NCBI GenBank assembly: GCA_016789905.1
Contig: JAEUQC010000054.1
Coordinates: 1-42,545, forward strand
Reading direction: 5' to 3'
Length of the DNA stretch: 42,545 nt
Source: Bryobacterales bacterium
GTDB taxonomy: Bacteria; Acidobacteriota; Terriglobia; Bryobacterales; Bryobacteraceae
Shown here: one piece after another, positions 8,222-16,934 of the stretch
Layout of the letters: each line of letters begins with the position of its first letter
Position numbering within the stretch: position 1 is the stretch's first letter
Made by a program: the position numbers and the translations under genes
The notes under the pieces: generated by a model
What the model saw: the letters and a program-made list of their open reading frames with translations, nothing else
Told to the model about the DNA's origin: nothing
The model's database searches: none

Positions 8222-9658
8222 CTACTCCATCGCAGGATGCGGCTCCAGCCCCACGAACTTCGCGCCCGTCCGCCGCCGTTGATACTGAACAAAACGGAAC
8301 CCAAGGGACCTCCGGTAGAAACCAAGATAGACCTTCCGCGGCGCGCACACAACAGGGTGATACGCGTCCTCGCCCTCCGCCACCAGCACCGGCCCGCGCC
8401 CTTCCGATAGATAGTACAGCCGCTTTGCTCGCGTTGTCGCCAGCAAGTGAAACCGTCCCCCTTCGTCCTGGTCGAAGCTCAACTCCCCTATCCCGCCTCG
8501 CAGCGGGAATCGGTCCCAGGTGTACGAACTCACCGCCTCTTTCTTTAAATCGATCACCGCCGCCTGCACCGTTTGGCTGCGCCGCGCGTCGGCGAACAGG
8601 GCTCGAATCCGATGGACCACCGGCTCATACGTCACCGCCACAGCCTCGTAAGGCGTGCGGAACGCTCGCACGCGATCCCGTAGCACTCCGTCCATGCTCA
8701 GCCGTTCGTAAACAACCCCCCGTCGCGGAATTGCCAAATGGATCGTGTCTGCGAACGCTCCAATCGAAATCGCGGTTCCCGCCGGAACCCGCGGATCGTG
8801 TTCGAACAGTTTCGTGAGCCCTGCATCGTCCAGCCGGTGACACTCCAAACGCCCCGCTGGCCCCCAAAAAAACAGCAGCAGTTCTCCGCCCGCCATATGA
8901 AACGCGGACCGCACCAGCGTCAAGCCCGCGGGCACTGGCGCCTTTCGCCGCGCCGTTGGCGCGCCGCTCACAAACCGGTACGCTTCCACTGTCCCCGCCC
9001 CTCGCGGCATCACGATCCACTTGCTGAACGCCGGGTCGAAACTTTCCGCCTGATAATATCCCGCCGGAGCGAAAAACGGCTCTCCCCCGTCAGGGGGCGC
9101 CGGTATCCGCGCCGCGTACCACGCGCCGCATGGCCGGCTGTAATTGTGCTGCCGAAGGAAGTACTGACGGCCGCTTTCGCTCTCCGCGCCGATCAGCAGG
9201 CTCACCGAATCGATCACCGGATTGTCCCGCATTGCGCCCACAAAGCAAACCGGGTCCTCCCTCACGTTTAAAGACGTTTTCGCGGACTCCACGTCCAAAT
9301 TTTCCGGCGGATAGACCAACCGGCCTGAAACCGTATATGCCCCCGCAGGCAGCGAAAACTGAAACGAAGCCAGGTCCATCGGCCACTGCCACTGCTCGCC
9401 CGACGGAAGTTCTTCCGTATCCAGCGTCCCGTCCACCCGTCCGTCGGAGAGCATCCGCTGCCGAGTTTGACGGTTCATGCTTCGCACCAGGTTTCCCGCC
9501 CCATCCCGCAGAACTATGTTAAACGCGCCGCTTCTGTCGTATGGCCCGGGAAGACGCTCCGTCCCTGCCCCCCCATTGCGCAGCACACAATGCACCGTCA
9601 GGCTCTCGTGCGACGAAATCTCCGTGCGTGCGGGGCCCACTGTCAGTTCCAGCGCCAT
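8222..9658 (-). CDS. Unknown protein: Ig-like N-terminal domain and propeller-like body
   Basis: A 478-residue protein with no signal peptide at the ATG (MALELTVGPARTEIS). Residues about 1-125 show strands and turns in the order VHCVLRNGGAG, FNIVLRDGAGNLV, LPSGEQWQWP and LPAGAYTVSGRLVYP, the layout of a BsuPI-like/intracellular-proteinase-inhibitor Ig fold (my comparison from memory). From about 200 on, strand-rich repeats of roughly 45 residues suggest a beta-propeller. The ATG is 3 bases after the stop of the upstream 286-residue gene, so it belongs to the same transcript as the giant metzincin protein. Function unknown; a binding or inhibitory partner of the protease is an inference from context. 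Confidence 0.75.
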   Translation of the reverse strand: MALELTVGPARTEISSHESLTVHCVLRNGGAGTERLPGPYDRSGAFNIVLRDGAGNLVRSMNRQTRQRMLSDGRVDGTLDTEELPSGEQWQWPMDLASFQFSLPAGAYTVSGRLVYPPENLDVESAKTSLNVREDPVCFVGAMRDNPVIDSVSLLIGAESESGRQYFLRQHNYSRPCGAWYAARIPAPPDGGEPFFAPAGYYQAESFDPAFSKWIVMPRGAGTVEAYRFVSGAPTARRKAPVPAGLTLVRSAFHMAGGELLLFFWGPAGRLECHRLDDAGLTKLFEHDPRVPAGTAISIGAFADTIHLAIPRRGVVYERLSMDGVLRDRVRAFRTPYEAVAVTYEPVVHRIRALFADARRSQTVQAAVIDLKKEAVSSYTWDRFPLRGGIGELSFDQDEGGRFHLLATTRAKRLYYLSEGRGPVLVAEGEDAYHPVVCAPRKVYLGFYRRSLGFRFVQYQRRRTGAKFVGLEPHPAME

Positions 9659-9661
9659 AGG

Positions 9662-10522
9662 TCAACGAGTCACAATCCGCAGCAATCCCCTTGCCGCCAG
9701 TTCGTCCGGGTACCGTCCGAGCGCTGTCGCCATTGCCGCATCCGGTACCGCAGCCATCCATCCAAGCACCGCCGCCGTTGGCCCTTCCCTTTCCAGCCTT
9801 TTAATCAAAAACGCCGTCACGTCCCTATCCGGCAAATACCGGGTGCTTGGCGCCGGCACGGTCGCTCCCGCTAGAATCGCCCTCTTGATCTTGGCTGGCA
9901 GCGGGCCCAACTCGTACACTACTCCGTCTTTCCACCGCATCCCCAGGCCCTCCGTCTCCCACCACTGTTTCCACCGGGCCACATTCTCCTGTTTGCCGGG
10001 CGCCCAGTCGTACCCTTGGCCGGTCAGCCGCTGCAAACTCGCGGCGGCTGCCATTTGTAACGATGGCTGCGTCGCTTCGAGCAGTCCAAACAGCAGGGGA
10101 ACGCTCTCTCGTGGAGCCGTCACGGTAAAGGACACTCCCTGCGCCGTAATCGTCCGTTCCGCGCCCTCAATGCGGTACGTGAGCGAGTAACTCCCAGGGC
10201 GCAGCAGTGCTTCCGGAAACACCTCCAGCAGCCGTACGGTCAACATCGCCGGGCCGCGTGCCACCGCATCCGTCTGCATCCGGATCGTCCGTCCGCCCGC
10301 CGTCACTGTGCTCTTATTGGGGAACGCCAGCGCTGGCTCTCCTGCGCCTCCCCGCGTACGCAGTTCCAGAACAAGTCCAGGGTGCCCCAAACTAGGTGTC
10401 GCTCCTGCCGGTGACACGCGCAGTTCCGCCACGCCGGATGCCCCGAGGGGAATCACCGTCGATGGCATGTGTATCGTGTACTGTGCCGCCAGTATCAACC
10501 CGAACACCACCGTCCCCGTCAT
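9662..10522 (-). CDS. Unknown exported 286-residue protein, paralogue of its upstream neighbour
   Basis: The start is the ATG at 10522, which overlaps the upstream stop as ATGA. This is classic translational coupling, so I prefer it to longer frames. The N-terminus (MTGTVVFGLILAAQ) looks like a short signal peptide. Then comes a beta-rich region (ELRVSPAG, LVLELRTRGG, SYSLTYRIEG) and, near residues 170-210, an alpha-helical block with SLQRLTGQGYDW..WKQWWETEG. The same block (LLRKFTG..VEQWWRKYG) is present in the neighbour, and both proteins have exactly 286 residues, so they arose by tandem duplication and then diverged widely. The LTG-plus-WW pattern recalls HEAT-like repeats in exported proteins of this lineage. 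Function unknown. Confidence 0.75.
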   Translation of the reverse strand: MTGTVVFGLILAAQYTIHMPSTVIPLGASGVAELRVSPAGATPSLGHPGLVLELRTRGGAGEPALAFPNKSTVTAGGRTIRMQTDAVARGPAMLTVRLLEVFPEALLRPGSYSLTYRIEGAERTITAQGVSFTVTAPRESVPLLFGLLEATQPSLQMAAAASLQRLTGQGYDWAPGKQENVARWKQWWETEGLGMRWKDGVVYELGPLPAKIKRAILAGATVPAPSTRYLPDRDVTAFLIKRLEREGPTAAVLGWMAAVPDAAMATALGRYPDELAARGLLRIVTR

Positions 10523-11379
10523 AACTTCACCCGTCCGGGCGCCAGCCAATCCAGTAACCGTGCGCTCGCCGGCTCCAGCGCGCGCAGCGGTTCCGCCAGC
10601 GAAGCTTCGGGATAATTGGCCAGAAATCGACACAATGCGGCCGCGTCCGGCGCGTCATCTATCGCCGCAAGAATCGCTTCCGTCACCCTCGCGTTTGGCT
10701 CGAAAACGAACGGCGGCGGCGGTTCATCCAGCGCGCCGAAATCCTTCTCCCCCAATGCCTTCGTCAAGTGCTCAATCTGGTTGCCGCTCAGCGCGATTTT
10801 TGGCCGCCCCAGCCTCCCTTCCGCTGTCAGGGCGAGGCCTCGCCCATACTTTCGCCACCACTGCTCCACTTCTTGCGGGGAGCCATCGATCACCCCCGTA
10901 AACTTCCTCAGCAGCGCCGCCGCCCGGCTGCCGTTAACGCCATCACAAAGAGCTACAAGGTGAGGAATCGATTCAGCCGACGCTTTCACCTGGATCACCG
11001 CCGCCTCCTCGCACTCCCCGCCGCCTGGTGCCTCCAGACGGTAGCTGAACGTGTACTCGCCCACCCGCAGTAACTGTGGAAACCGCTCCAATAAAGGGAA
11101 TACCGCCTCCCGCGTCTCGCCCGGCGCGAACTCTTCCACTCCCCCGCTTGCTTGCGTCCGAATCAGTCGCCCCGCCGATACCACCGCGGAAACGTTCGGC
11201 AGCGATAGCACCGGCTCTTCACCGCTGCCTTTTCGCCTTAGTTCCAATACCAGGGACGCGTGACGAAACCCCGGCGCCATCCCGCCCGCGCCGGTTGCTA
11301 CGCATCGCAGCGTCGCCACAATGTCTTGCCCCAGCAGCGCGCTGGTTGGCGTAACAGCCATTGTGTAACGCACATTCAT
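10519..11379 (-). CDS. Unknown 286-residue protein, first of a tandem paralogous pair
   Basis: The likely start is the ATG at 11379, which shares one base with the upstream stop (TAATG); longer frames run into the giant protein gene and are unlikely. It begins MNVRYTMAVTPTSALLG with no clear signal peptide, unlike its paralogue. A beta-rich region (IVATLRCVATG, LVLELRRKGSGEE, EYTFSYRLEAPG) is followed by the helical LLRKFTG..EQWWRKYG block and a C-terminal helical part of about 100 residues (KALGEKDFGALDEP, EAILAAIDDAPDAAALCRFL). It is the second-to-third gene in the metzincin operon, fully overlapping its neighbours at both ends. No known family recognised. Confidence 0.75.
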   Translation of the reverse strand: MNVRYTMAVTPTSALLGQDIVATLRCVATGAGGMAPGFRHASLVLELRRKGSGEEPVLSLPNVSAVVSAGRLIRTQASGGVEEFAPGETREAVFPLLERFPQLLRVGEYTFSYRLEAPGGGECEEAAVIQVKASAESIPHLVALCDGVNGSRAAALLRKFTGVIDGSPQEVEQWWRKYGRGLALTAEGRLGRPKIALSGNQIEHLTKALGEKDFGALDEPPPPFVFEPNARVTEAILAAIDDAPDAAALCRFLANYPEASLAEPLRALEPASARLLDWLAPGRVKL

Positions 11380-14300
11380 TAGCGCTTCCACCCTCTCGTC
11401 CGCCGCTCGGAATGCTCCGGTTCTGTTGTGCAGAAGGAACTGCCGGTCGCCGCATAGTACATCAGGCACGTCGTTGTCGGGCAGTGCGCCGTATCCGCCG
11501 GCGCCACTCCGTAGTCCTCCGCATCGGCCGCGTGCCCAATCTCATGACGCGCCACCACTTTCTGATAGCTTATACCCACCGCGTTATGGCAGATGAACGA
11601 CTTTGTTCCTACATTCACGCCAGGGTTGTCGTACCATTCCTCATCCGGGTGAAGATTCGTGCCTCCATACACCGCGATCGTTACCGACGGATACCCTGCA
11701 TAGAATGTGGTCTTCACATTTCGCCCGTCTACCTTCGGATGTACCCACGCCGCGCCAATGAACTGGTACCCCGCGCCGCCGGTCGAAAACGAATTTAGGT
11801 CCGTAGTCATCTTGTCTTCGTTCGCCTGATACCAGGCTTGCGCCTTCACCGTCACTGCCGCGTCCGTATCGAAGACGAAGGAGAACGTCCCCGTCGCCGC
11901 ATTCGCCGCGATGGTCCCAATCGCCCGGTTCGTTCCTGTCGCTTCCTCCACCGAAACCGTCCGCGCCGTGTCCTTCACCGCCGTCGCTTTGTCCACCTTC
12001 TGCCACACTGTTGCTCCCGTCACTGCCGCCGTGCCGTTCAGCGTAATTTCCTCCGTCGCCGCGCTTGTGGAGCCGTCCGCTTCCGCCTTCAACCCGTGAA
12101 TCGTCACTTTGCGCGTATCCGCCCCGTCGCTCTTTATCCGCACCGCGCTCGCCGCCGGCCGCTGCGCCGCCGTTGGATTCACCATCGGGCTGAGAAACTC
12201 CTGATATGGAATTTTCGTCACCGCCCCCTTGCGGTATTCCGTGAAGCAGGGTGTATACGCCGGTTGGATGTTCGCCACTGTGCAGATCGTGTCCACATCC
12301 ATTCCTTTGTTCGCCCCCGTCTCCATCATGTAAAGTCCCTTGTAGTTCAGCAGTCGCCACACTTCAAACTGTCTCGAATCCGCCTTCACCACCTCCGTCG
12401 TCCCATCCAGCACCTTCGCGTGAACCGTGTACATATCCCCGGCCACCACCGACATCAGAAAGGTGATTTTCGCCTCCCCATCGTCGTTCGTCACCGTAAT
12501 GGCTTTCGTCTTCTTGTCTCCCGTCGCCGCGAACCCGGCTACGTCCACAAAGTGGATATCCGTATCGTCCTGCCCCCCCTTCGCTTTCGGACAGTTATCC
12601 GCCAGCGCCGTGAAGGTCCATTCCACGCTCACCTTCGCGTGTTTGATCGCGCCGGAGCCTCCCGATATCGGCGCGCTCACCTTCGCCGTCAATTCATGAT
12701 CCACACTCGTCGAAGCCCGGCTCGGTTTGTACACTCGCTTCGGTTCCGCTGCGTTTTCCGGTGTGTCATTCACCGCAATCGATTGCACCGTCACCAGTTC
12801 CAGCTTCGTATGATTCGCCTGATCGGCTAGCACAATCACCGCCCGCTTCGCGCTGTCCCCAAACACCAGTCCGCCCGCCCCTGGCACCGGCCCGGCGCCC
12901 TTCTTGCTTGCCGATACATCCCAGCTCTTCGCGTCGATCGATGGAAAGCTCGCCTTGCCGTTTTTGTCTGTCTTGTCCTTCGCTCCGCCCGCCAGTTGCA
13001 CTTCCGCGCCCGCCACCGGATCTCCCAGCGGCGTTGTCACTTCCACAATCAACGTACCCTTCGTGCCGGGCGGCGCCGCGTCCGCGCCTTTCGATTTGCT
13101 CTTTTCGCCCAGGTTGGGAGATGTGACGTCCCACCCTCGCAGCGCCAGGTTGCACTTGCCGCAAAAGTGCGGCGTATATACGCCCTGCGCCTGGTGCGCC
13201 GGGCCCCCATTCGTGGAATACGACATCGAACAGTTCTTATCGCTCTGGTCGTGGTTCTTCAGGTTGTTCTCGCCCGTGTTCTCCCAGTGCAGCAAATAGA
13301 AGTTGTGCCCCATCTCGTGGGAAATCACATAGTAAACCTTGTCCGGGTCCTTCATATCGGCCAGAATCACCGAATCGGCAAGTCCAATCGAACCCGTCCA
13401 ATTCACGAAGTCTTTGTTGGCCGCGGTTACGCCGTTTTTCCCATTCCCTGGGTCGGTCTTGATATCCACCGGCGCGTGCGTCAGAAAATTCACCACGATG
13501 AAGCCTGACGCATCCGTCGCCCGCACTTTCTTCGATAGCAACTCGCCTAGCGGCGCCCGGATCAGCCGGTAGAAATTCGCGTTCACAAACGCGTCCAGGA
13601 TCATCTTGTACGTATCGGCGTCCAGATTGCCCTGTGTCGGAATCGATACGCCCACCATCCGCCCGTCGTTCAGCGCAATCTTGCTCTTGTCGGTGTGCGG
13701 CGTATTGGCAGCCACCAGTTCCTTGTACTCATCGTTGGTGATGATGGCGCTCATCGCCTTGCTCGCCAGGCCCTTCACATCCACATCGTTGAATGTTTTG
13801 TCGAATTCCAGCGCGATCTTGTCCCACTCATAATCCAGGTGGACCTTCGCCGCCTTCGCCAGCGGACTGTTCCGTCCCGGCCACTCCGCGCTCACCGCCA
13901 CCCGGTTGAATCGCCGCACGGTAAATACGCCCGTCTTCGCCTGGATCTTGGTCTTCTCGTCTTTAATCCCGTGGAACGTCTCTAACTCGGCTTTGTTCGC
14001 CAGCCCGGTGAAATCCAGCTCAGCAGAGTACTGATAGTCGTCACCAGAAATAAACGACGGCCGCAACATCACTCCGGCCTTTCCCACGCGCTTCGGAAAT
14101 TTGGCCTTATCAACCGCCGCGATGCTAAATACTCCCTTTGCCGCGGCGTCTTCTTTCACCTCGTGCGGCGCGTAATGATCCCCCAGCAGAAACGGTGTTT
14201 TGAACGCGTCCGCGTCTGTCCGAATGCCGCCCACGTCCTCCGGACAGTTGTCGCCCACTCCCGCCGCCGTCCCATTGTGCGCCTTCAAAGATTTGTCGAT

Positions 14301-16235
14301 AAACGTCTTTGTCCGGCTTGGTTCGCCTGCCTTGTTGTCGAATTGTCCGGAGGTGTCTTCATTGGCGTCCGTAAACCGCCATGTTATTCGCGCCGGACCC
14401 ACCGCCTCCGGTTCCAGGCACTTCGAATCGTCCTTCTTCCTCAGGAATATCGTTGCCTCAACAGGAACCAGTGGCCGGTTCAGCCGGCTCTTGTCAAATT
14501 GCGGACGGGTCTTGCCGAATTCGTCAGTTGTCGCCGTTATCCGCTCGTATGTCAGTGCTTCCACGGGCAGCACTGTCTTCTTCGCCGGGTCGGATATCGC
14601 CTCGAATGGTTTCAGCTTCCGGTCCGCCTCTTTGTTCTTTAGCGCCGCGATCAGTTCTGGCGTGATCGTGTCGTCATAGTCGCCAATAAACACCTTCCGG
14701 AACTTCACGTGGTTCGCTTTGTAGCGAATGATCGCCTTCTTCAAATAGTCGTCGGTGTCTTTTTCCACCGGGCCGCCGTAGTAGCCGAGTTCGTTCAGCT
14801 TCACCGCCGCGAACTTCTTGGCCTCCGCCTCCGGCGGGTCCGCCTCGTCTGGCGTCCATGGCCCCTGCTTCAATTCCACCGAGTGGTACAGCACTTTGAA
14901 CGGCAGCGAGCCTTTGTTGGCCTCGTTGTGCGTCAGCGTCACCGTGAATGGCGATAGCAGCGGATGCACAAAACGGTCCTTCAGTCCCTCCGCCTCCGCC
15001 GTTGCCTTTCCATCCCACTGAATCGTGTGTTGCCCGTTGGTCTTTTCCGCCGCCGTCAGCTCTCGTTGGAATATGGGATTTGCCGGCGCATGGGGGCTGG
15101 TGATGGTTAGCGTAACTGGCTTCCCCGCCAGGTTTTTCACGCTGTAGACGATGTCCAGTTTTTCCTGATTCGGGCAAAAATGGTCGTCCACTTTTTCCAG
15201 CACCAGTTGCACCAGCGGGTCCGTCAGGTCGATTCCCTCGCATGGCGATGAATCCACCAGCCGGTGGTAAAACCGGCACGCGAACGTGTCTCGCGTGTCC
15301 TTGAATTCTCGCCGCTTCTCTTGGTTGCCGCGCCGTTTGTCCCCGTCGGACCAGAACCGTTTCCGGCACCCTTCCGTTCCCTCTCCCGCCCGCGGACATG
15401 GCCACTTCGCCGCCGGCACTACGGAATCCTTCCGGAACAGCAGCACCATCACCCGCCGGTTTGCTCCGTTCTCTTCGTTCCTTTTGCTTTTGTTCTCCGC
15501 CTTGTTAAGTTCCGCCTCCTCGGTCTTGCTGAAAACCAGCGCCGGGTTGAACTCGCTGCAGCCCTGCATGTCTCCTTTGCCGCCGCTGTCGGCGCGGCGT
15601 GCCAGGAAATCCTCGCTGGTTAGCGGCGTTGGCCATAGAAACGTCATGTAGGCGTCGAACAGTTTCTCCCGTGTCTTCGGGCCCGGGTCTCCGTCCGGCG
15701 TCAGGCCGTCCTGCTTCTTCTGGAAGCTCTCCACCGCCGCTTTGGTGGATGGGTTCATCGTCCCGGTCACCGGCCCGGGATTCTCTCCTATCGCTGTCAG
15801 CATGTGCTGGATCGCCGCCACTCCCCAGCCCTCTCCCGCGCCTGCAGCCTTGTACAGCTTTTCCCACCGCGCTGGCTCGTGCGCTAGAATCCCGAAGATC
15901 GACTCGGCCCTATGGTCCGACAGCCGTTTGTTAAACGAGTCGCTGCTCACCGGGTCGGCGTGGCCGAATATGGTCAGCGGACATCCCGGATTGTCCTTCC
16001 GCAGTGCATCCAACTCCACGAATTCCGGTTTGGAATCTGGCAGGACGAACGACGAGCCAAAGTCGAAACGCAGGTCGTTGATTCGCCAGCATGCCACTGG
16101 GATGAGTTCCATCCGAATCGTGGTCTTTTCCTTCCCCGTCGCCGGCGCCGCAAGGATGGGCAACGCCTCCGCCGCCGGATGTGCGGAGGACTGCCCCCCG
16201 GATGCAGCCTGCGGATTGGGATTGTTGGGGTTCAT
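11379..16235 (-). CDS. Giant multidomain protein with OmpA-like, PG-binding-like and two metzincin protease modules
   Basis: 1618 residues, no Sec signal (N-terminus Pro/Asn/Ala-rich). Residues about 55-115 match an OmpA-like peptidoglycan-associating domain (LRFDFGSSFVL, TIFGHADP, NKRLSDHRAESI). Residues about 137-195 and about 470-510 resemble peptidoglycan-binding repeats (MNPSTKAAVESFQKKQ; LNELGYYGGPVEKDT). A first metzincin site is HEMGHNFYLLH (973-983: His973, His977, His983) with a Met-turn in NCSMSYS (Met1004). A CnaB-like insert lies near 1060-1115 (PLGDPVAGAEVQLAGG) and Ig-like regions follow. A second metzincin site is HEIGHAADAED (1564-1574; third ligand Asp1574) with CLMYY (Met1592) near the C-terminus. 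Both modules share the order HExxH, Cys-Met turn and a following FC motif, so one copy probably arose from the other. A secreted or injected protease acting at the cell envelope is my inference. Confidence 0.85.
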   Translation of the reverse strand: MNPNNPNPQAASGGQSSAHPAAEALPILAAPATGKEKTTIRMELIPVACWRINDLRFDFGSSFVLPDSKPEFVELDALRKDNPGCPLTIFGHADPVSSDSFNKRLSDHRAESIFGILAHEPARWEKLYKAAGAGEGWGVAAIQHMLTAIGENPGPVTGTMNPSTKAAVESFQKKQDGLTPDGDPGPKTREKLFDAYMTFLWPTPLTSEDFLARRADSGGKGDMQGCSEFNPALVFSKTEEAELNKAENKSKRNEENGANRRVMVLLFRKDSVVPAAKWPCPRAGEGTEGCRKRFWSDGDKRRGNQEKRREFKDTRDTFACRFYHRLVDSSPCEGIDLTDPLVQLVLEKVDDHFCPNQEKLDIVYSVKNLAGKPVTLTITSPHAPANPIFQRELTAAEKTNGQHTIQWDGKATAEAEGLKDRFVHPLLSPFTVTLTHNEANKGSLPFKVLYHSVELKQGPWTPDEADPPEAEAKKFAAVKLNELGYYGGPVEKDTDDYLKKAIIRYKANHVKFRKVFIGDYDDTITPELIAALKNKEADRKLKPFEAISDPAKKTVLPVEALTYERITATTDEFGKTRPQFDKSRLNRPLVPVEATIFLRKKDDSKCLEPEAVGPARITWRFTDANEDTSGQFDNKAGEPSRTKTFIDKSLKAHNGTAAGVGDNCPEDVGGIRTDADAFKTPFLLGDHYAPHEVKEDAAAKGVFSIAAVDKAKFPKRVGKAGVMLRPSFISGDDYQYSAELDFTGLANKAELETFHGIKDEKTKIQAKTGVFTVRRFNRVAVSAEWPGRNSPLAKAAKVHLDYEWDKIALEFDKTFNDVDVKGLASKAMSAIITNDEYKELVAANTPHTDKSKIALNDGRMVGVSIPTQGNLDADTYKMILDAFVNANFYRLIRAPLGELLSKKVRATDASGFIVVNFLTHAPVDIKTDPGNGKNGVTAANKDFVNWTGSIGLADSVILADMKDPDKVYYVISHEMGHNFYLLHWENTGENNLKNHDQSDKNCSMSYSTNGGPAHQAQGVYTPHFCGKCNLALRGWDVTSPNLGEKSKSKGADAAPPGTKGTLIVEVTTPLGDPVAGAEVQLAGGAKDKTDKNGKASFPSIDAKSWDVSASKKGAGPVPGAGGLVFGDSAKRAVIVLADQANHTKLELVTVQSIAVNDTPENAAEPKRVYKPSRASTSVDHELTAKVSAPISGGSGAIKHAKVSVEWTFTALADNCPKAKGGQDDTDIHFVDVAGFAATGDKKTKAITVTNDDGEAKITFLMSVVAGDMYTVHAKVLDGTTEVVKADSRQFEVWRLLNYKGLYMMETGANKGMDVDTICTVANIQPAYTPCFTEYRKGAVTKIPYQEFLSPMVNPTAAQRPAASAVRIKSDGADTRKVTIHGLKAEADGSTSAATEEITLNGTAAVTGATVWQKVDKATAVKDTARTVSVEEATGTNRAIGTIAANAATGTFSFVFDTDAAVTVKAQAWYQANEDKMTTDLNSFSTGGAGYQFIGAAWVHPKVDGRNVKTTFYAGYPSVTIAVYGGTNLHPDEEWYDNPGVNVGTKSFICHNAVGISYQKVVARHEIGHAADAEDYGVAPADTAHCPTTTCLMYYAATGSSFCTTEPEHSERRTRGWKR

Positions 16236-16386
16236 AGCAGACCAATGAAACTATAGGCGTATAGCCGCGCCACCGCCGAATGGGGCCCACTGTCCCCAAC
16301 GCGGTCTTCCGATATTAGACACTATTTACAAGCCGGCAGGACACATTCCCGGCCCCGGCAACCCTTAACGCGCAAACCAGCGGAAA

Positions 16387-16419
16387 AGGCCGCTTAATTT
16401 TTTCGCTCTGCCGCGGCCT
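16387..16419 (-). terminator. Possible weak terminator after the DUF3467 gene
   Basis: On the minus strand AGGCCGC (16419-16413) is matched by GCGGCCT (16393-16387) across a 19-base loop that contains an A-run, followed by TTT. The dyad begins in the stop codon of the DUF3467 gene. The long loop and short T-run make it weak, so read-through into the giant protein gene is likely. Confidence 0.4.
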
Positions 16420-16717
16420 ACTGCACAGGCCCCGTCCCCTGCGGCGCCTGCGGTTCCAAATGGATCTCCCCGAACGCCGATTCATACTGGCTGATGTTCT
16501 GCTGCAGAACATTCAGCAGCGCCTTCGCCTGCTGCGGGCTCAAGTAAACACCCTGGAAATTCTGGATGTTCACCAAGTCCGGCGCGTTCTGGCTCACCAG
16601 CCCGAACATCAGGAAAAAGTCCCACAGATTGGCCCGGACCTGGACCGAATTGGCGTAGCCTTCGCGGTAGTCGGGGCCGTTTACCAGGTGAATTTTGGGT
16701 GCGTTGTTGGGATTCAT
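16418..16717 (-). CDS. DUF3467 family protein
   Basis: A 99-residue protein matching my memory of DUF3467: a short beta-rich protein with the pattern NSVQVRANLWDFFLMFG, then VYLSPQQAKALLNVLQQNISQYE and a disordered Pro/Gln tail. The family is widespread in bacteria and its role is not known. It begins MNPNN, as does the giant protein just downstream, although the rest is unrelated. The ATG stands only a few bases after the T-run of a strong terminator-like hairpin (16722-16745), with no ribosome site in between. It is 182 bases upstream of the giant protein gene on the same strand, so it is the likely first gene of that operon. Confidence 0.8.
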   Translation of the reverse strand: MNPNNAPKIHLVNGPDYREGYANSVQVRANLWDFFLMFGLVSQNAPDLVNIQNFQGVYLSPQQAKALLNVLQQNISQYESAFGEIHLEPQAPQGTGPVQ

Positions 16718-16721
16718 AACG

Positions 16722-16745
16722 AAAAAGGAGCGCTCTTCGCGCTCC
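16722..16745 (-). terminator. Intrinsic terminator after tRNA-Asp
   Basis: On the minus strand GGAGCGC (16745-16739), loop GAAGA, GCGCTCC (16733-16727), then TTTTT (16726-16722). A perfect 7-base stem with a U-tract, 42 bases past the tRNA CCA end, it is a clear intrinsic terminator. Its T-run ends 4 bases from the ATG of the DUF3467 gene. Confidence 0.85.
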
Positions 16746-16786
16746 CGTCTCTCTTTTTATTATGGCTTACGGAGTTCAGGATGGGA

Positions 16787-16863
<77 letters not shown>

Positions 16864-16885
16864 GTCCGAAAACGTCCGTTTCTTT

Positions 16886-16913
16886 AGAATAGCACACTGC
16901 TCTCCTGAAACAA
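16886..16913 (-). promoter_or_regulatory. Candidate promoter of tRNA-Asp
   Basis: On the minus strand TTGTTT (16913-16908) and TATTCT (16891-16886) are separated by 16 bases. The predicted transcript start near 16879 would lie about 16 bases before the tRNA 5' end. Matches to sigma-70 consensus are moderate. Confidence 0.55.
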
Positions 16914-16934
16914 AACTTGTCATGGGAGAATCGT

